Shown: positions 1-9,213 of the stretch, piece after piece
How the letters are laid out: every line of letters begins with the position of its first letter
Numbering within the stretch: position 1 is the stretch's first letter
Origin: Dipetalonema caudispina
Lineage: Eukaryota; Nematoda; Chromadorea; Rhabditida; Onchocercidae
Assembly (NCBI GenBank): GCA_013365325.1
Contig: JABVXV010000657.1
Location: forward strand, 1-17,564
Reading direction: 5' to 3'
DNA: 17,564 bases
The notes under the pieces: generated by a model
The model's database searches: none
Told to the model about the DNA's origin: nothing
The model's input: only the letters and a program-made list of their open reading frames with translations
Program-made: the position numbers and the translations under genes

Positions 1-118
1 ATGACGTACGTGAAATTATCTCATTTCATCATACCATTGGCTCAATCCTTCCTCTTTATTCTGTGTTTTTTGTTTTAATTTCAGATCTATCAATTCTGAC
101 TTCACTTCCTCCCTATTC

Positions 119-155
<37 letters not shown>

Positions 156-630
156 TGATTGGTGGAAATACTGCTAGCAGTTCTACGATGAGTACCTGAA
201 ATATCCCTTTCTCATTTCATTTCAAACTTTCAAATTGTATGCCTCAATGAACTTTGGCATCTCCCAATTGTTTTTTCAAGCTTTTAACAACATGGCAATG
301 TTGCTGAAGGAAATTAAGTAGTTCAGTGATATAGCAATTGCAATTGAAGTTTCCCAAGCTATTTTTTTAATGAAGGCAAAAATGTTATTATTTTGCCTAC
401 ACTATTCATAAAATAACATGAAGATGTGATGGTAAATTTGGAATTTGATTAAATTCGGAAGGAGAGAAAGTACTGGATTAAATTTTAAAGAAGAAGTAAA
501 TGTTATTATTATTTTCCTCCTTGATGCAGATTTTTATCTGGAGATAATAGATTCTTGTTAGTTTTGTTAGCATAACTTTTTATCTAATCAAAGCTTCCAA
601 CTACAGTTCAACTTACAACATCACAAAAGA
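1..630. other. Downstream flank of the channel gene
   Basis: I see no exon here on either strand. It holds the (AT)16 repeat and presumably the channel 3' UTR. No canonical AATAAA on the minus strand lies close to the stop; GATAAA variants occur near 533 and 580. Confidence 0.5.
121..152. repeat. (AT)16 microsatellite
   Basis: Uninterrupted AT dinucleotide repeat downstream of the channel gene. Confidence 0.97.
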
Positions 631-807
631 TCAGAGATTCATATCAAAATTTCGATGACTGAAACGTGGAGCTAATAGCAAAAAAAAGGTAGCAATGCCG
701 GTGAGAAAAAAAATACAACAAAAGAAGAATCGATCAAAGACAATCGAAATATGATTCCATTCTTCAACTAATTCATCGTGATCGTTTTCATTTTCAAGTC
801 GTTCCAT
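631..807 (-). CDS. Channel exon 12: M4 and C-terminus
   Basis: The acceptor TTTTTTCTAG sits exactly at the edge of the inverted repeat. The exon starts [20 protein letters not shown], an acidic helix usual before M4, then M4 as [14 protein letters not shown] and on to [10 protein letters not shown]. It ends HRNFDMNL with TGA at 631-633. Two runs of eight T inside M4 make this frame sensitive to sequencing error. Confidence 0.88.
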   Translation of the reverse strand: MERLENENDHDELVEEWNHISIVFDRFFFCCIFFLTGIATFFLLLAPRFSHRNFDMNL

Positions 808-3800
808 CTAGAAAAAATCTCAACTTTGGAGTAGAAAATATTACGATGATGTTTATTTGTGATCAGGTACGTGTAAACTTCCTAGACAATTGTTTATGTA
901 TGATTGCATCTTCATCAAAGGTGCAATTACACGTGAGGGAATATTGGACAACGGCTTCTTTTTCTAGTGATATCAATTTACTACGTACATTTGACCAAAT
1001 TTCTTATTGTTCTTTGTAGTTACCGAAAAATGTTATAAATTCCGAAAAACGAGATTAAGTTGCGTGGAAAAGGATAGATAATTGATAGATTGTTAATTGA
1101 TATCATTTATACAATTGCAAGAAATTTTGAAATATATTACTATAATTTCGCTCATCAAATCTTTTGTGTCTCTTGTATGTTCCAGTTTTCGGTGCGTTTT
1201 TGGTATCGTTGTGCCAAACAAGCGCCCGAGAATTCGATAAGCAATGAAACTCAACCAGTATGATGGCCTAAACGTGACATATTCAGAAGATTTTTGAAAT
1301 TTTCGAATTCGAATTTTGTACTCAAAAAGTTTACAATGAAGAATAAATCAAATCGATTCGGAAACCTGCAATTTCGTCCTGCACTATGCCTCATGTTGAG
1401 AACAATAACTGATAGGCAAACACTAAGACCCGAAATTGCCATAATTCCCATCAAATATATTGCTAAAATAATTATTAACTCATCAAACAATAAACAATTA
1501 AGACAGCATTTAGTATTACTGTTCAAACTTCTCCATGTGTTTATAATGCAAGTGTAAAAGATATTGATGTAAACTTTTGGTATCCTACCTTGTAAAGAAT
1601 GTATTAGTTCATAAAATACTACTATTAGCAGAAATTTCGTAAATGCTAAACTGATTATCGAATATCCTGAATACAAATTTCTCGGAATTTCATTTGACAA
1701 TGATTTTAATAAAAGAATGAAAAACTGTTCAAGTGATTTTCCTTCTTCATCCGTCTCTCCACTCATTTGCTAGAATTATTTGAGAATTTTCATAATTACC
1801 CATTAAAAGTTATCGCGAAAAAAATGAATAAATATGTTGATAAAGATTTCCAATACATTTCTTTTCTATTTTCGTAGTGCTAATGAAATAATTTTTGTGA
1901 TAAGAATGCATTTTTTAGAATTAATAATGGATATCATCGATATATTCATCAATGAATTAAACCCTTTTGTGTTATTAAAGATTTATTTACCGATCAAAGG
2001 AATAACTTCTGATGTTTCCGGCATGTTTTCAGCAATATTAAAGCTGAAAACGGAATAGGCCAGTAGTACTGTTAAACCAAGTGTTATTTTTTCACCGCTT
2101 TCACACGGTAATAAGAATTGCATCATTGTTAACATCTGAAATGAATTCCTTAACTGTACTTATAACTCAAGTAAGTGATAATTTTGGATGTCGAATTTTG
2201 ATTTGAGCTTCGTTGTAATTTAAAAGGGAATGAATAATAATGGTATAACCAGAAGTACAGTATACTTCTTTTTCTACGAATGTTTTTACAATATATAATA
2301 TCGAGTCAGCAAATCGACTACTGTATGCTTTCAAATTTACTCTCTCATGAAACTTACAGAAAGCATGAAACACGGTGCAATAATATTATAAATGAAGTAC
2401 AGTACTCGCCGTCGCAAATGCAATTCAAACACAATTGTTGAAAACGTTGTTTGTCGATTGCGAAGTACCTGAAATGGATATTAGTACAGTACTAAGAACA
2501 ATCCTGAGAATTATTCAATACAGTACATTGCATTCCTAATCTCAGCTTTTTAAAGTAATATTAAGTATGTCAAGCTAGTTCAAGTTAATTACCAATCAGG
2601 TTTTGTTAATTTTCATTGTTAGTGCTCATCTGCATTTAATGATGAGATTTTGAGCACTACTAAATATATATATATATATAACAAGTGGTGTAAAAACAAT
2701 ACCTTACGAGTACGATTTGCAACAATTTCCCATTCACCATTTTCTATAAACGAATCACGTGTAAACGGATTTTTACCATCATATCTTTCCATGATTTGTA
2801 CATCCAACTGTGATTGATCGTATATCCCTAATTTATAGTAATGCTTGGGAAAAATATATGATATAATTACTAAGAAAACAGACGCTGTGAGTATCTGTTT
2901 TCAGTTTCCCTTCCGTATCTTTTGCATATTTATTAATTGAAAGCTTATGAGATGATATTGCCGATTTGATTTGTATAAAACAAACATATCAAGCATGCCA
3001 TCTGTGCTGTCGTAATACTGATCCTAAACGATCTAGTAACATGATATTGTAATTATGTTATAGTAACATCAGTGCAGTTGCAAATTCAACATTAATTATA
3101 GCCTAATTAGCTGCCTAAATTCATGGTCTCAAGAGTTGGTTACCGTGATTTTGGTAATATTTAATCCAATTATTTAGTCTCATCTAAAGTCATTTGCTGA
3201 TTTTTTTCCAACGGTCTCATAAAAACAATTACAATAGGGACATTGACCGAAAAATCATTTGTTATCCTTAATTGGATATTTTTATAACTATTTTTTTATC
3301 TCTAACTAAATGCTTTAAAATGATCTGAGAGTCCCGAATCAATGATAGCAATTAGAAAAGTATGCTCGAAATACATGAATATTTACATGAACCAAATTCA
3401 AGAATGCAGAACTGATCGTCGAACGGGAAATATCTAACATCCAATTTACATATCGAATAAACTTTCGCTGGAGGTGCCCATTGTGCTTCAAATTTACTTT
3501 AATTTTCATTCAATTAAATATATTTATTGTTCCCACGGAATTATTTAAATGAAATAAAACTAGCTAACAAAGATAACATCTATAGTTGTGAAGCAGCAAG
3601 CATACTTTCGTCATACACTCTGGAAGTAACTGTATGACTTATGTGCTGGTCTAAAACCTATCTCCGAAGATCAAATTATTCTGCAGATTTTGAAATTAAA
3701 ATTTGATAAAGAAATATTAATTTACAGCGTTTAATTTCAATGGCGTTCATATTCAATCTATTATAATTTGAAAGAATAAAGTAGGAATCAGACTTACTAT

Positions 3801-5962
3801 CACCATTGCTTAAAATATGAAGATTGGTGTCAATAAAACCATGTGAAAAATCTCGTGCACTGAAAAAAGTGAGAAATTGTAACTGAAATCTATAAAACAA
3901 TAACAAATTTTCAAATTTGCAAATTCCAGGCTGTAATAAAATTGGGCTTCTGTAAGTTTCCAAAAAAAAGAGCTTGTTTCATATTAGATCGAAGATTTCA
4001 ATTCTTTGATTTTCGCTACTAGATTCCGTAAAATCTTTTTAGTTTAGCCTTTCAATCCCTGAATTTCCGATAACTACCTAAACTAAATTGTAGGAAAGTT
4101 AAGAAATCAAAAACTTGAATTAACATATTTAATCGCATATACGTGGAATTTGAAATTTGAATTAAATCATTGGGAATTTGACAGTAAAATCAAATGTTGG
4201 ATGATGACTTGTTGTAGAGGACGATATCTGGCGTCCACAAATACTTTTTGCCCACTGTTAGTTTGCTAATATTGCCAAATTCGATTGGTTCCCAGTGAAT
4301 CCTTTCATCACGCCAACTTTGTTCTACCCAAACATTTAATGTTAACACTTGATTCCTTTCATCCTTTAAAACAATAGAAGTAACTTATATTTAAATTTTA
4401 AAAAACTAAACTGCAAAAGGAAATTATTTGTTCATAGCTTACTATTTCACTTAACAGTTGTTTGTTCCAATTTTTTTTTTTTTTTTTTTTTGTTCTTTGT
4501 TCTAATCAAAGCAATTTCAAAATTTATTTTTATGACAGAGCGAAATGGCAAACGATCGTCAGAGGATAGAAATTAAATCCCAAGATAATTAAAAAATAAG
4601 GATGAAGTGGGATATTTTTTGAAGAGGAAGGATTAATATATTTTGTTTAGTTTGGTTCAAAACAAATTAAATTTCCCCATCTTATCTCTTGGATGAAACA
4701 AAATGATAAATTGACACTGCAATCCTTATTCCAAATAGTTTAAGCCTAAACAAGCAATATCCAAGTTTTATTTCACTTTTCTTCTGCTCATATGCTCATA
4801 TGTATTTTTTTCAAATAATTTATCCATTTTTTGTACTTTTCTTTCGTTTACAACATAACTTTAAGTGAAATTTTTCAAAAAATATTTAATAAATGGGAAC
4901 AAAAATAAAGAACGGAAAAAATATATCGCCGTAAACATTTGCATTTGATAGTATCGTAGGGGTAAGAAATATTTGTTGAAAGAATTGCTAGATTGAATTA
5001 TGTTTCCGAAATTTTGATCAGAATTCAAGTTTACCGAATGTTTTCACAAACATAATTTCCATGAAAAAATTTACCTATAATGAGTGAAAAAAATTACTCT
5101 TCGTTACAGCAGTTATCGGAATGGTTGCCGGATTTCTATTTTATCAAATTTTCAACCTCATATTTTAGTGCGTGTGAAAGAAATATTATCATCGTCCTCA
5201 ACATTATTTAAGTTAAAATTTAGAAAAGTTGAAATCATTACAACATTGAAAATATGGGTTAGTGTAAGACCCATATAAACATTAACAACAGTGCTCGCAT
5301 TCCAAACCGGTCGTACGGAAATGTCATAATTCCTGATAATACGCTTGAATAGGCGCTGTTCATCGTTCATATCATACTGTTTCAAGTTAACATCTGAGAT
5401 ATCCCCACGATTCGAAATGTTTGGTAATTTTACTGAAATTTCATTTAAATGAATTAAGCTTTCGTAAAGAACGAAGTTAAAAATCAATCAAATATATTAG
5501 CTTATTGTCTAAATTACACTAAAATTGCAGCTTAGTCAAGACATTATAAAATTATCACTCGTAATTGCTGCTTTAAGTGTAAAATGATATCCATATTAAT
5601 TGGTGATGATATCAATATTTTATTGCTAATATTCCTAACTTATCCACCAAACTGAGAAAGTGTATCATTATGAATAATGTCACCATTGATTCACTACTGT
5701 TAACAATTGCACATTATCAGTTATCATTACTTTAAAGTTTTCATCAGTGAGTATGCTGATAACAATGAAAACGATGCATATCAGTCGATTTAGTTTTGCA
5801 CACAATAATTAGTTTTATTATATCTCATTTCCTGAAACTTTATCGGTTTTGTCAATAATCCGAAAAACTTACTAGTAGCTTTAGCTTGCACAAAAAGAAC
5901 GGAAACTGAGAGTAAAAACGTGATTGTAAGGATAATCGAATATCGAATAACTGGAAGCAATC
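631..5962 (-). CDS. Nicotinic-type cys-loop ligand-gated ion channel subunit, 12 exons, 5' end incomplete
   Basis: This gene encodes one subunit of a pentameric plasma-membrane channel opened by a neurotransmitter, probably acetylcholine. Twelve exons join in consistent phases: 5873-5962, 5242-5432, 4209-4363, 3798-3859, 3387-3485, 2703-2827, 2358-2468, 1991-2135, 1366-1462, 1141-1267, 871-963 and 631-807, giving about 489 residues. In order come a signal-peptide-like hydrophobic stretch, loop D (LNVWVEQSW), loop A ([11 protein letters not shown]), the Cys-loop with 13 residues between its cysteines ([15 protein letters not shown]), loop B (FGSWIYD), M1 with its proline (NIIAPC), M2 ([14 protein letters not shown]), M3, a cytoplasmic loop of roughly 100 residues, and M4 ([14 protein letters not shown]). 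GEK before M2 is typical of cation channels. Loop C has no Tyr-x-Cys-Cys, so a non-alpha-like role is inferred. No in-frame ATG exists in the first exon found, so the start lies upstream. The orthology group (ACR or LGC) cannot be settled by eye. Confidence 0.93.
812..1165 (+). repeat. Left arm of 354-bp inverted repeat (native channel-gene segment)
   Basis: The arm pairs base for base with 7628-7981 on the opposite strand (paired positions sum to 8793). The only differences are at 873 and 1129. It contains the end of exon 10, intron 10, exon 11 and intron 11 up to the T-tract before exon 12. Since the open reading frame continues on both sides of it, this is the original copy. Confidence 0.97.
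871..963 (-). CDS. Channel exon 11: cytoplasmic loop, wholly inside the inverted repeat
   Basis: This 93-nt phase 0-0 exon runs from an ATCACTAG acceptor to a CAC|GTACCT donor and encodes [12 protein letters not shown] through NCLGSLH. It matches no signature motif, so it is supported only by splice sites, phase and the M4 exon that follows. Retention of intron 11 would add VPDHK and stop before M4. Confidence 0.72.
1141..1267 (-). CDS. Channel exon 10: cytoplasmic loop, runs into the inverted repeat
   Basis: The acceptor is GTTTAG and the donor ATA|GTAATA in phase 0. It encodes [20 protein letters not shown] and on to DLMSEII, a basic amphipathic segment such as follows M3. Its last 25 nt (1141-1165) lie inside the left arm of the 354-bp inverted repeat. 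Confidence 0.82.
1366..1462 (-). CDS. Channel exon 9: M3
   Basis: The exon encodes [20 protein letters not shown] followed by [11 protein letters not shown], which is helix M3 and the start of the cytoplasmic loop. The acceptor is TTTTAG and the donor CAG|GTTTCC in phase 2. Confidence 0.92.
1991..2135 (-). CDS. Channel exon 8: end of M1, pore helix M2
   Basis: The acceptor is ATTTCAG and the donor G|GTAAAT. M2 is read as K0' with GEK before it, then T2', T6', L9', V13', F16', N17' and E20'. The Glu at -1' and Leu at 9' are as in cation channels. Asn at 17' and Phe at 16' replace the more usual aliphatic residues. The exon ends at [14 protein letters not shown]. Confidence 0.95.
2358..2468 (-). 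CDS. Channel exon 7: loop C region and M1
   Basis: The acceptor is a perfect ATTTCAG and the donor is GTAAGT. The start, [20 protein letters not shown], fills the place of loop C but has no cysteine and no tyrosine there. It is followed by M1, [16 protein letters not shown], with the conserved proline. Confidence 0.92.
2664..2680. repeat. Short AT dinucleotide repeat
   Basis: A 17-nt alternating AT tract inside channel intron 6, about 20 bp past the donor. Confidence 0.9.
2703..2827 (-). CDS. Channel exon 6: loop B and the outer beta strands
   Basis: The exon completes loop B as SWIYD, runs through [15 protein letters not shown] and ends [16 protein letters not shown] at an AAG|GTATTG donor in phase 0. 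NRT is a possible N-glycosylation site. GEWEI is the usual strand before loop C. Confidence 0.92.
3387..3485 (-). CDS. Channel exon 5: Cys-loop
   Basis: The exon encodes [11 protein letters not shown] followed by the signature Cys-loop [15 protein letters not shown] and then LEFGS. The acceptor TTTGAAG is atypical for a nematode but is the only one nearby in the right phase. The donor T|GTAAAT gives phase 1, so the loop B tryptophan codon is split across the intron. Confidence 0.93.
3798..3859 (-). CDS. Channel exon 4: after loop A
   Basis: A 62-nt exon lies between a TTTTTTCAG acceptor and an A|GTAAGT donor. It encodes [20 protein letters not shown], which matches in length and position the segment after loop A in nicotinic subunits (phase 2 in, phase 1 out). 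Confidence 0.9.
4209..4363 (-). CDS. Channel exon 3: loops D and A
   Basis: The exon begins with DERNQVL, then loop [10 protein letters not shown] with its conserved tryptophan, and ends in loop [10 protein letters not shown]. The donor AA|GTCATC is weak, but it alone restores the family motif LYNNA when joined to the next exon (phase 2). Confidence 0.93.
4471..4491. repeat. Run of 21 T
   Basis: A homopolymer inside the largest channel intron (4364-5241). On the gene's strand it is a poly-A run. Its length is likely to vary or to be miscounted. Confidence 0.95.
5242..5432 (-). CDS. Channel exon 2: start of extracellular domain
   Basis: The exon opens after a perfect TTTCAG acceptor and closes at GTT|GTAATG in phase 0. 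It encodes the N-terminal helix region ([14 protein letters not shown]), a possible N-glycosylation site (NAS) and the first strands ([15 protein letters not shown]), all typical of nicotinic-type subunits. Confidence 0.92.
5873..5962 (-). CDS. Channel exon 1 found: signal-peptide-like segment
   Basis: The exon encodes a hydrophobic stretch ([19 protein letters not shown]) that looks like the core and cleavage region of a signal peptide. The donor is A|GTAAGT in phase 1. The 3' splice site ATTAG|GA at 5962 is my best guess. The frame stays open further upstream to an in-frame TAG near 6040 but contains no ATG, so an earlier exon must supply the start. Confidence 0.7.
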
Positions 5963-7627
5963 CTAATGTTTGTTTTTTCAAAAATGGAATAAAAATAAAG
6001 TGAAATGGTTGGAATGGTGGTGACGCCCATTTCTTCCTATTTAACTAATATGATTTTATCGTTCCTTCTTGGTCTAATCATAGCATCACTCATTGGTTCA
6101 TCTATAAACTTGAACATCTAACACATTTCATGTATTTTCCATCTTATTTAGAAGTGTTTTGATGGAAAAGACTAGAATAACTATCCGAATTTAACAAGCC
6201 AAGACGGAATCTAATTCACTTCTCATGTATATTTGGGCTATTGGTACCTTATTTAAATTATATCTTCTTTTTAGAAGTTAAATTTTATCCCACACTTCAA
6301 TATCCTTTATATAAATTGACAGGATGGAATTTGCAATCAAGAAAGCATTTACTGCCGCAAATATAATTTTATCGCACATTTCGGTGTCTTTTATATAGAT
6401 TATGCAAAGTGATACAATCAAGCAGATATTCAACTAAGGCAGATATAATTTTCTCGCATACTTCAATGTTCTGTTATATGCATCCTGGTAGGATGAAACA
6501 AGCAATTGAAAAAGGTATCGACTGAAAAACGAAAAACAAAATCGATTCCATATGCATTTTTTCCCAATCAACTGAATTTTAATTATTTCATCAAAATTTG
6601 TTTTCAAATGAATAGGTGAAAAACTGCGTAAAAAATCATTCATTTAATAGATAATTTTAATTAAAAATAAAAAATGAACAATTTAAAAGGATTATTTTTC
6701 TCCATGCAGGTGATATTATTTTCTATTTCAGCTGATAGTTTCTGTCACGTCAATAAGATGCATTGCTGAAAAATAATCAATTAGTCTGCTTTAGTCAGAA
6801 GCAAAGCCTAAACTTCCACTTTATTTCGAGAGTTTCCTGAAGAAGAAACGTTGATACAAAATAGTTTTAAAAAAATTGTTAAATTTCCATCTTTCGGAAT
6901 TAATAAAATTGCCTTTTTTAAACTTTTCTACTTAAAGTTTTGCAATAGGCTAAATTTCCCATAAATGGCGGTTTGCTTCGAAGGAAATACAAACAAATTA
7001 ATATTTGTTTTGCTAAAAAGAAAAAATATTGTGTCTTTCTTTTTTCTTCATTTCTTCAAGCCATCAAAATGACCATTTAATTTATGATTGCAATTTTGAG
7101 AATAAAAATCTGGGAAAATTCGTCAAGAATCACTTGATTAAAAGTAATTAACATTTATGGGCAATATTCAGGAAGTTCGAATTACTATAAAATTTGTTAT
7201 CTAGCTTTTAAAACTTCAACTTTTCTTTAGTTTTCTTCTTTTTTTCTGCAAAAATCGTTGAAACAATTGCATTAAAGCTTTAAAGTGATATGTTTAATAG
7301 GCTTATTTTCATATAACTGCTGTATAATGCCCAAACTATTAAAATGCATAACCAAATTCGAAAGCATTTCATTTTTGACATAGTGTTGCCATCTTTTAGA
7401 TCCAAACTACATTCAGAAATAACAAAAGAAAATGATAAAATTAGACGTGAAATGACAATATACTTGGCTTCTTCTTCAGCATTTCAACCGTTAGGCTTCA
7501 AATAACACCATTCTAATTATCTCTTTCCATCAAAAATATTTATTTTAAAAGTTTTTAAATTTTAAGTAGCTAGCTCTTGATTTTTAAACTGCAACATTAG
7601 AATTTCATTCAAACAGTCCATCTTATG
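5963..7627. other. Upstream region of the channel gene
   Basis: This should contain the missing first coding exon or the trans-splice site of the channel gene, but I could not pick it out. An ATG-led 69-codon frame at 6434-6643 (minus) has no domain and no convincing donor. The 82-84 bp tandem units are here. Confidence 0.5.
6281..6528. repeat. Three diverged 82-84 bp tandem units
   Basis: Units start at 6281, 6365 and 6447. Each opens AATTTTMTCSCAYAYTTC, has a TTATAT a little later and CAATYRAGMA-like sequence near the middle. They lie upstream of the channel gene. No coding sense is visible. Confidence 0.65.
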
Positions 7628-7922
7628 AAAAGATTTGATGAGCGAAATTATAGTAATATATTTTAAAATTTCTTGCAATTGTATAAATGATATCAATTAA
7701 CAATCTATCAATTATCTATCCTTTTCCACGCAACTTAATCTCGTTTTTCGGAATTTATAACATTTTTCGGTAACTACAAAGAACAATAAGAAATTTGGTC
7801 AAATGTACGTAGTAAATTGATATCACTAGAAAAAGAAGCCGTTGTCCAATATTCCCTCACGTGTAATTGCACCTTTGATGAAGATGCAATCATACATAAA
7901 CAATTGTCTAGGAAGTTTATAC
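7628..7922 (+). pseudogene. Partial inverted copy of channel exons 10 and 11
   Basis: On the plus strand, 7628-7652 repeats the last 25 nt of exon 10 with its donor, and 7830-7922 repeats all of exon 11 with acceptor and donor intact. One coding change at 7920 turns the last codon of exon 11 from His to Tyr; the other change (7664) is intronic. No upstream channel exons and no M4 exon accompany it, so it cannot encode a receptor by itself. Confidence 0.85.
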
Positions 7923-7981
7923 GTACCTGATCACAAATAAACATCATCGTAATATTTTCTACTCCAAAGTTGAGATTTTTT
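7628..7981 (-). repeat. Right arm of 354-bp inverted repeat (inverted copy)
   Basis: This is the reverse complement of 812-1165 with 352 of 354 identities and no gaps. Similarity stops sharply at both ends: 7627 and 7982 no longer pair with 1166 and 811. There is no target-site duplication or terminal repeat that I can see, which argues for a local inverted duplication and against a transposon. Confidence 0.97.
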
Positions 7982-8400
7982 TAACCAATTTTTTTCTGAT
8001 CATATCATCATAGCATCCTATTTAAATGATTTTAAAATACACATTCTACTTTAAGAATTCATTAATACATATACTACAGTATAGTATCACGTTTCATCTG
8101 TATCAAAATAGAGTAGTCATTTTTTATGATTCGATCAAAATCCGTTGAAAAAAAATATGCATAACGATCGATTCATGTAGACAATCTGTCCTCACACTCG
8201 AAGAATTTAAATTATTTACGTCATTATATTTATTAGTCTATTTCATGCTTATTTTTCATTTTTTTTTTTAGATTTTCTATTAATTTTATATCAAATCATT
8301 TGATGGAATTTTAATTTTTCAAAAATTATCCACTAAAATCATACCTTGCTCAAACAATTATCTATTATTATACCGGTTACAAAATTTTAGTTATATCGTT

Positions 8401-8415
8401 AGGTCAGTCTGACCT
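8401..8415. promoter_or_regulatory. Perfect AGGTCA-n3-TGACCT palindrome
   Basis: The sequence AGGTCAGTCTGACCT is two nuclear-receptor half-sites in inverted orientation with a 3-bp spacer, the consensus layout bound by steroid-type receptors. It lies about 2.4 kb upstream of the first channel exon and past the 3' end of flp-25. Binding is not shown by sequence alone. Confidence 0.4.
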
Positions 8416-8973
8416 TTTACGAAACGAAATTAATAAAATCTCAGCCATATCTATTCGAGAGAAGTGATGAAGATAAATTGGGAATGAATATAATTAGCAT
8501 TTGCTTAAGGAATGCAAATATGAAATACAAATGTGAGTAAACTGCTGAGATGGATACTGGCAGAAATAATGCGTATTGGTAGGAAAAGCTTGCGTAGACT
8601 TATATCTATTTCAGACTAATTAGCAAAATGTAGGTATATGTTAAAGTTATCCACAATACCATTTATCAGTATTGTTGTTTCGTGTTGATGAAATGAAAGC
8701 TTCCAATATATCGTTATTTAATATCATTGGAATGAAAAATAGCTGACAGTTAACTTTACATTAATTCACTTTATTTTATCTGAAGAATAGCTTAATTTAA
8801 TTCATAATTAATTTAATGATGCTGATAGATACATCTAATCAAAATTTGTGAACTTGACAGTGTCAGATGTACATAGAAATATAAAATTTCAAACGTAAAA
8901 TTTTCCAAATTTTTTATTCATTTGCAGACAACGGGAAGAATTCCAATCATCGCTTCTGAACACTTCTGTCCAT

Positions 8974-8979
8974 TTTATT
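8974..8979 (-). terminator. Candidate AATAAA polyadenylation signal of flp-25
   Basis: The minus strand reads AATAAA here, about 90 bp past the flp-25 stop codon. A second AATAAA lies at 8913-8918. Either could serve; the first fits a short nematode 3' UTR better. Confidence 0.45.
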
Positions 8980-9070
8980 GAACATTAATTACCATCCATT
9001 AGAGACAAAAATAAGAATGTATATATAAAATTATTCCAAATTTCATGATATTAGAACAAATTATCAGCAA

Positions 9071-9213
9071 TTATCTTGTCAAGTCTGCTTGTTCAAAATT
9101 TTGATTATCCCGAAATCCTGATAATCTTTTTCCAAAACGTATGTAATCGTATGTTGCTGGACTAGCTCTTCCGCTACGTCCAAATCGAATGAAATCGTAA
9201 TTTGTTCGTTTTG
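9071..9213 (-). CDS. flp-25: flp-25 exon 2: both RFamide peptides
   Basis: The exon follows a TTTTTTATAG acceptor and ends with TAA at 9071-9073. It carries both amidated peptides and a 17-residue acidic, Gln/Asn-containing tail (LSGFRDNQNFEQADLTR) after the last KR. Confidence 0.95.

Larger units (their letters stand above)
7982..9070. other. Intergenic, between inverted repeat and flp-25
   Basis: No coding exon is recognised. It contains the AGGTCA palindrome and the candidate polyadenylation signals of flp-25. Confidence 0.5.

Noticed and set aside
707..866. Plus-strand open frame ending at a perfect CAG|GTACGT donor
   Set aside because: It is antisense to the M4 exon and intron 11. No 3' splice site precedes it.
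1294..1557. Plus-strand 87-codon frame
   Set aside because: It is the antisense shadow of channel exon 9 and its flanks, without any domain.
2167..2373. Minus-strand 68-codon frame between channel exons 7 and 8, once considered for loop C
   Set aside because: It lies in intron 7; exon 7 joins exon 8 in phase with strong splice sites and gives M1-M2 without it.
5979..5981. Start codon of the channel gene at the head of the signal-peptide frame
   Set aside because: The codon is TTG, which is not a credible start in a nuclear gene.
812..7981. A DNA transposon with 354-bp terminal inverted repeats
   Set aside because: The arms are pieces of the receptor gene, no transposase is present inside, and I see no target-site duplication.
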